Notes under the pieces: model-generated
What the model was told of the DNA's origin: nothing
Seen by the model: only the letters and a program-made list of their open reading frames with translations
The model's database searches: none
Shown here: in pieces, positions 12,925 through 15,423 of the stretch
Layout of the letters: every line of letters begins with the position of its first letter
How positions within the stretch are numbered: position 1 is the first letter of the stretch
Program-made: the position numbers and the translations under genes
Source: an uncultured Klebsiella sp.
GTDB taxonomy: Bacteria > Pseudomonadota > Gammaproteobacteria > Enterobacterales > Enterobacteriaceae
Assembly (NCBI GenBank): GCA_902490055.1
Contig: CABUCP010000019.1
Span: 1 to 15,423 of the forward strand
DNA length: 15,423 nt
Direction of reading: 5' to 3'

Positions 12925-15423
12925 GAATTTTCCCCTGAGATGGGATGACATACCCCGTTGATAAACAGAATATCGGCCTGCGATTTTGCCCCGGCCAGCG
13001 AGTAGTCGACGGCGCACTGCTTGTTCGCCCCTTCGCCCCATTTGACCGTTAACCGCCCGGTATCGGCGAGGCCGACCAGATACACTTCACCGCCATCGCC
13101 TACGATGCTGCTGCGGGTGTCATCCGAGTCATCGCTGGTTTGCGTGACCACCGCGCCAAACGGTACCGGCTTACCGTTGAAGGCCAACGTCATCATCGCC
13201 TTCCGGCCAATCCAGGTGTTGTACTTCACGCGGACCACCGCGCCTTTGGTCGGCACCACGGTTTTGGCGACGTTATCGATAGCCGCCGTGGAATCGCTGG
13301 CCTCCACCGTATTGAGTGAAATCTGGTTGCTATGGTACGGGCGTACGTAAGGCACGATCGCGTTGCCAAAGTAGTCGGTATGGATGTTGGTCTGGCCATT
13401 AACCGGCATCCCGGAAACGCCCGGCGTCTCCACCAGCGCCACGCTGTCATTGAGTTGACGCGCCAGGGTGATGCCGTCGCTATGCAGCACCATGCCGCCG
13501 CGCAGGCTGTAGTTCAGGCGGCGGCTGTAATCGTCATAGCTGTAGCCGGCTGAAACATCGGCATAGGAACTTTGGTAACCGACGGTGACGTTGCCATTGG
13601 TCGCTTGTGAATCGGCGTTATAGCCTTCCGAGACCTGCCAGTTGAGCTGATTTTGTTGCATCGCAGTGCCGGAAATGCCGATGTTATGCGTGGTATCGCC
13701 GTTTTTGCTGCTGTTCATCGCATAGTTCGCTGAAATCGACTGCGCCGCTTCGCTGTTGCTGAAGGCGCTGAACGGTACGCTCAGGTTAAGCGAGAAGACA
13801 TTATCATCATCGTATTCATCAGAATCGTTGCCGTAGCCGCCGTTAACGTTTTTGGTGTGCGCGTAGTTGAGCGAGTACGATACCGGCCCCAGCGTGCTGC
13901 TGAAACCAAGGTTCATCGAATCGGCGTGCTGGCTGTTCCAGTAGGATGCGTCATACATAGTCAGGGACAGCGTGCCGATCGGCAGGGTTTGCGAGATAGT
14001 GACGTCAAAGCGGTTGCGCTCACGGCCATTATCAATAGTGCTGTTACCCGGATCCCAGTCGTTAAGGAAATCCTGGAACGACAGGTAGCCGCGGGTCGAG
14101 AATTTATAACCGGCCACGGCAATATCGGTGTTGGTCTGCTGCAGCGTTTTGCTGTAGCGCACGCGGTACGACTGGCCGCTGTGGTGTTCCATCTGGCGCA
14201 TATTGTCCGGCTGCGGAACATCCGCCCACGACTGTGAAATATCAAAAGAGAGCGCCCCGGCGCTGCCGAGGTTAAAACCGGTACCGGCAATCAGGTTGGA
14301 ATATTTGTCTTCCGCCTGGATATAGCCGCCGTACAGGGTCACGCCCTTGCCGACGCCCCAGGCCGCCGAGCCCTGGAGAAAGTTAAAGTCTTCCGCGCGC
14401 GAGTCCGAACCGTCCTGGCGAGTTTTCCCCGCCACCAGGCCATACTGCACCTGCCCTTCGCGCTGCAGTACCGGCAGCGTAGCGTAAGGCACAATGAAAC
14501 TGCTTTGCGAACCGTCAGACTCTTTGATAACGACCCGCAGATCGCCGGAGCTACCGGTCGGATACATATCGCTGAATTCGAATGGCCCCGGCGGCACCGT
14601 GGCCTTATAGATGCTGTGGCCATTTTGATAGACCGTCACTTCAGCGTTGCTGCGGGCAATACCGCGGATCACCGGGGCGAAGCCCTGCATGCTGTCGGGT
14701 TTCATATCGTTATCAGAATACATCTGCACCCCGGTAAAACCGACGCTATCAAACACGCCGCCGCGGGTGGTTCCCTGCCCCATCACCAGTTGGCTTTTTA
14801 GCGCCTTAATATCGCGGGAGACGTAGGTATAGACAGAATCCCACTCATTCTCAGTTTCAGAATGGCTATAGGTGGAGTAGTTACGTAAACGCCAGGCCCC
14901 CAGGTTCAGCCCCGGCTGCAGGCTGACAAACTGGTTGCTGCTGTCCGTACCGTTACGATGATGCAAATCCTGTTGGCCGGAGACGCTGTAGTTAAGCAAA
15001 CCGGCGGTAATACCTTCATCCCAACGATCCGGCGAAACGTAGCCGCGCGCGGTGTTGAACAGAGCCACCTGTGGGATAGTCAGATCGAAGCGCTGCTTAG
15101 CCAGATCGACTTTCTCATCGACGCCGGGGATCGTGTACAGATCCACGCATTCGCTGGCCTTATCATGCTGGCTAAAGTAGTTATCTACACGCACGTTCCA
15201 GGCTTTCAGCTGGGTTACATTAAGGCATGCCCCCACGCTTTGCGCCGAAGAAGCGCTTGTCAACTGGCGAAAAGAGAGAGTTTTGCTATCGACCAGGCTG
15301 CCGTTGATATAAATATCAACGTTGTAGTCGCCAGGCGGCACCTCATCTTTGGCAAACAGACTGAGATCCATTGCTGGCGCTTCTGCGCTGTCCGTTTCCA
15401 AAAGATGAGGGTTGAAATGTTCC
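12921..15423 (-). CDS. Fimbrial outer-membrane usher protein (FimD/PapC family), N-terminus beyond window
   Basis: The frame is open to the right edge; translation there reads EHFNPHLLETDSAEA, the start of a mature usher, so only the signal peptide and a few residues are missing. An in-window TTG at 15401 is not the start. Usher landmarks are in order: the N-terminal periplasmic domain with DLSLF and PPGDYNVDIYING and its cysteine pair; the first barrel strands with LTIPQVALFNTARGYV; the plug-containing region with GFAPVIRGIARSNAEVTVYQ and VPPGPFEFSDMYPTGSSGDL; the C-terminal domains with VVPTKGAVVRV, PFGAVV and a terminal cysteine pair (KQCAVDY ... NGVCHP). It is the outer-membrane pore that accepts chaperone-pilin complexes and builds the fibre. 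The last four bases overlap the minor pilin start. Chaperone and major pilin are presumably upstream, outside the window. Confidence 0.96.
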   Translation of the reverse strand, partial: EHFNPHLLETDSAEAPAMDLSLFAKDEVPPGDYNVDIYINGSLVDSKTLSFRQLTSASSAQSVGACLNVTQLKAWNVRVDNYFSQHDKASECVDLYTIPGVDEKVDLAKQRFDLTIPQVALFNTARGYVSPDRWDEGITAGLLNYSVSGQQDLHHRNGTDSSNQFVSLQPGLNLGAWRLRNYSTYSHSETENEWDSVYTYVSRDIKALKSQLVMGQGTTRGGVFDSVGFTGVQMYSDNDMKPDSMQGFAPVIRGIARSNAEVTVYQNGHSIYKATVPPGPFEFSDMYPTGSSGDLRVVIKESDGSQSSFIVPYATLPVLQREGQVQYGLVAGKTRQDGSDSRAEDFNFLQGSAAWGVGKGVTLYGGYIQAEDKYSNLIAGTGFNLGSAGALSFDISQSWADVPQPDNMRQMEHHSGQSYRVRYSKTLQQTNTDIAVAGYKFSTRGYLSFQDFLNDWDPGNSTIDNGRERNRFDVTISQTLPIGTLSLTMYDASYWNSQHADSMNLGFSSTLGPVSYSLNYAHTKNVNGGYGNDSDEYDDDNVFSLNLSVPFSAFSNSEAAQSISANYAMNSSKNGDTTHNIGISGTAMQQNQLNWQVSEGYNADSQATNGNVTVGYQSSYADVSAGYSYDDYSRRLNYSLRGGMVLHSDGITLARQLNDSVALVETPGVSGMPVNGQTNIHTDYFGNAIVPYVRPYHSNQISLNTVEASDSTAAIDNVAKTVVPTKGAVVRVKYNTWIGRKAMMTLAFNGKPVPFGAVVTQTSDDSDDTRSSIVGDGGEVYLVGLADTGRLTVKWGEGANKQCAVDYSLAGAKSQADILFINGVCHPISGENS

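Noticed and set aside
12925..13041. 39-codon upstream extension of the minor pilin
   Set aside because: The extension is within the usher coding region and would precede a complete signal peptide; ATG at 12924 has a good Shine-Dalgarno and overlaps the usher stop.
1..15423. tRNA or rRNA genes, CRISPR arrays, insertion sequences, phage or toxin-antitoxin genes
   Set aside because: Reading both strands gave no spaced direct repeats, transposase or integrase motifs, or tRNA-like cloverleaf; the intergenic gaps are short and accounted for.

Overview
The window looks like chromosomal DNA of an enterobacterium. MutS is 853 residues, the same length as in Escherichia coli and nearly identical to it from memory. 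An ERIC repeat, which is restricted to Enterobacterales and relatives, lies at 2058-2183. The genes are GC-rich and tightly packed, and a hmu-type heme operon and a FimD-type usher are present. Klebsiella, Raoultella or a close relative fits best, but the genus is an inference.

Layout. (1) 1-1692, + strand: the 3' part of a gene for a thiamine-diphosphate enzyme of the acetolactate synthase/benzoylformate decarboxylase superfamily, substrate unknown, cut by the left window edge. (2) 1721-2014, - strand: a small SelT/SelW/SelH (Rdx) family protein with a CxxC motif, converging on gene 1. (3) 2015-2337: divergent intergenic region with a 126-bp ERIC element, a Fur-box-overlapped promoter and a leader of about 110 nt. 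(4) 2338-8387, + strand: a complete five-gene heme uptake operon. It encodes a TonB-dependent outer-membrane receptor, the cytoplasmic heme-handling protein HmuS, the periplasmic heme-binding protein HmuT, the permease HmuU and the ATPase HmuV. S-T-U-V are chained by overlapping stop/start codons, while the receptor is separated from hmuS by 72 nt holding a GC hairpin. (5) 8388-8567: mutS upstream region. (6) 8568-11129, + strand: mutS, ending in a strong terminator at 11146-11175. (7) 11187-15423, - strand: the distal part of a chaperone-usher fimbrial operon, read right to left as usher (start outside the window), a minor pilin, and a two-domain tip adhesin. The major pilin and chaperone genes presumably lie beyond the right edge.

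How the parts work together. Under iron limitation Fur would release the promoter near 2200. The receptor would take up heme with TonB energy, HmuT would carry it to HmuUV in the inner membrane, and HmuS would bind or degrade it in the cytoplasm. In the fimbrial operon the usher assembles pilins and the adhesin caps the fibre. mutS is a core gene wedged between these two accessory loci, consistent with the known variability of the mutS-rpoS neighbourhood in enterobacteria.

No new multi-gene system was identified. The most notable points are a heme receptor with no histidine where the classical heme ligands are expected, regulatory RNA-like structure before and after the receptor gene, and a divergent tip adhesin with a low-complexity insertion.
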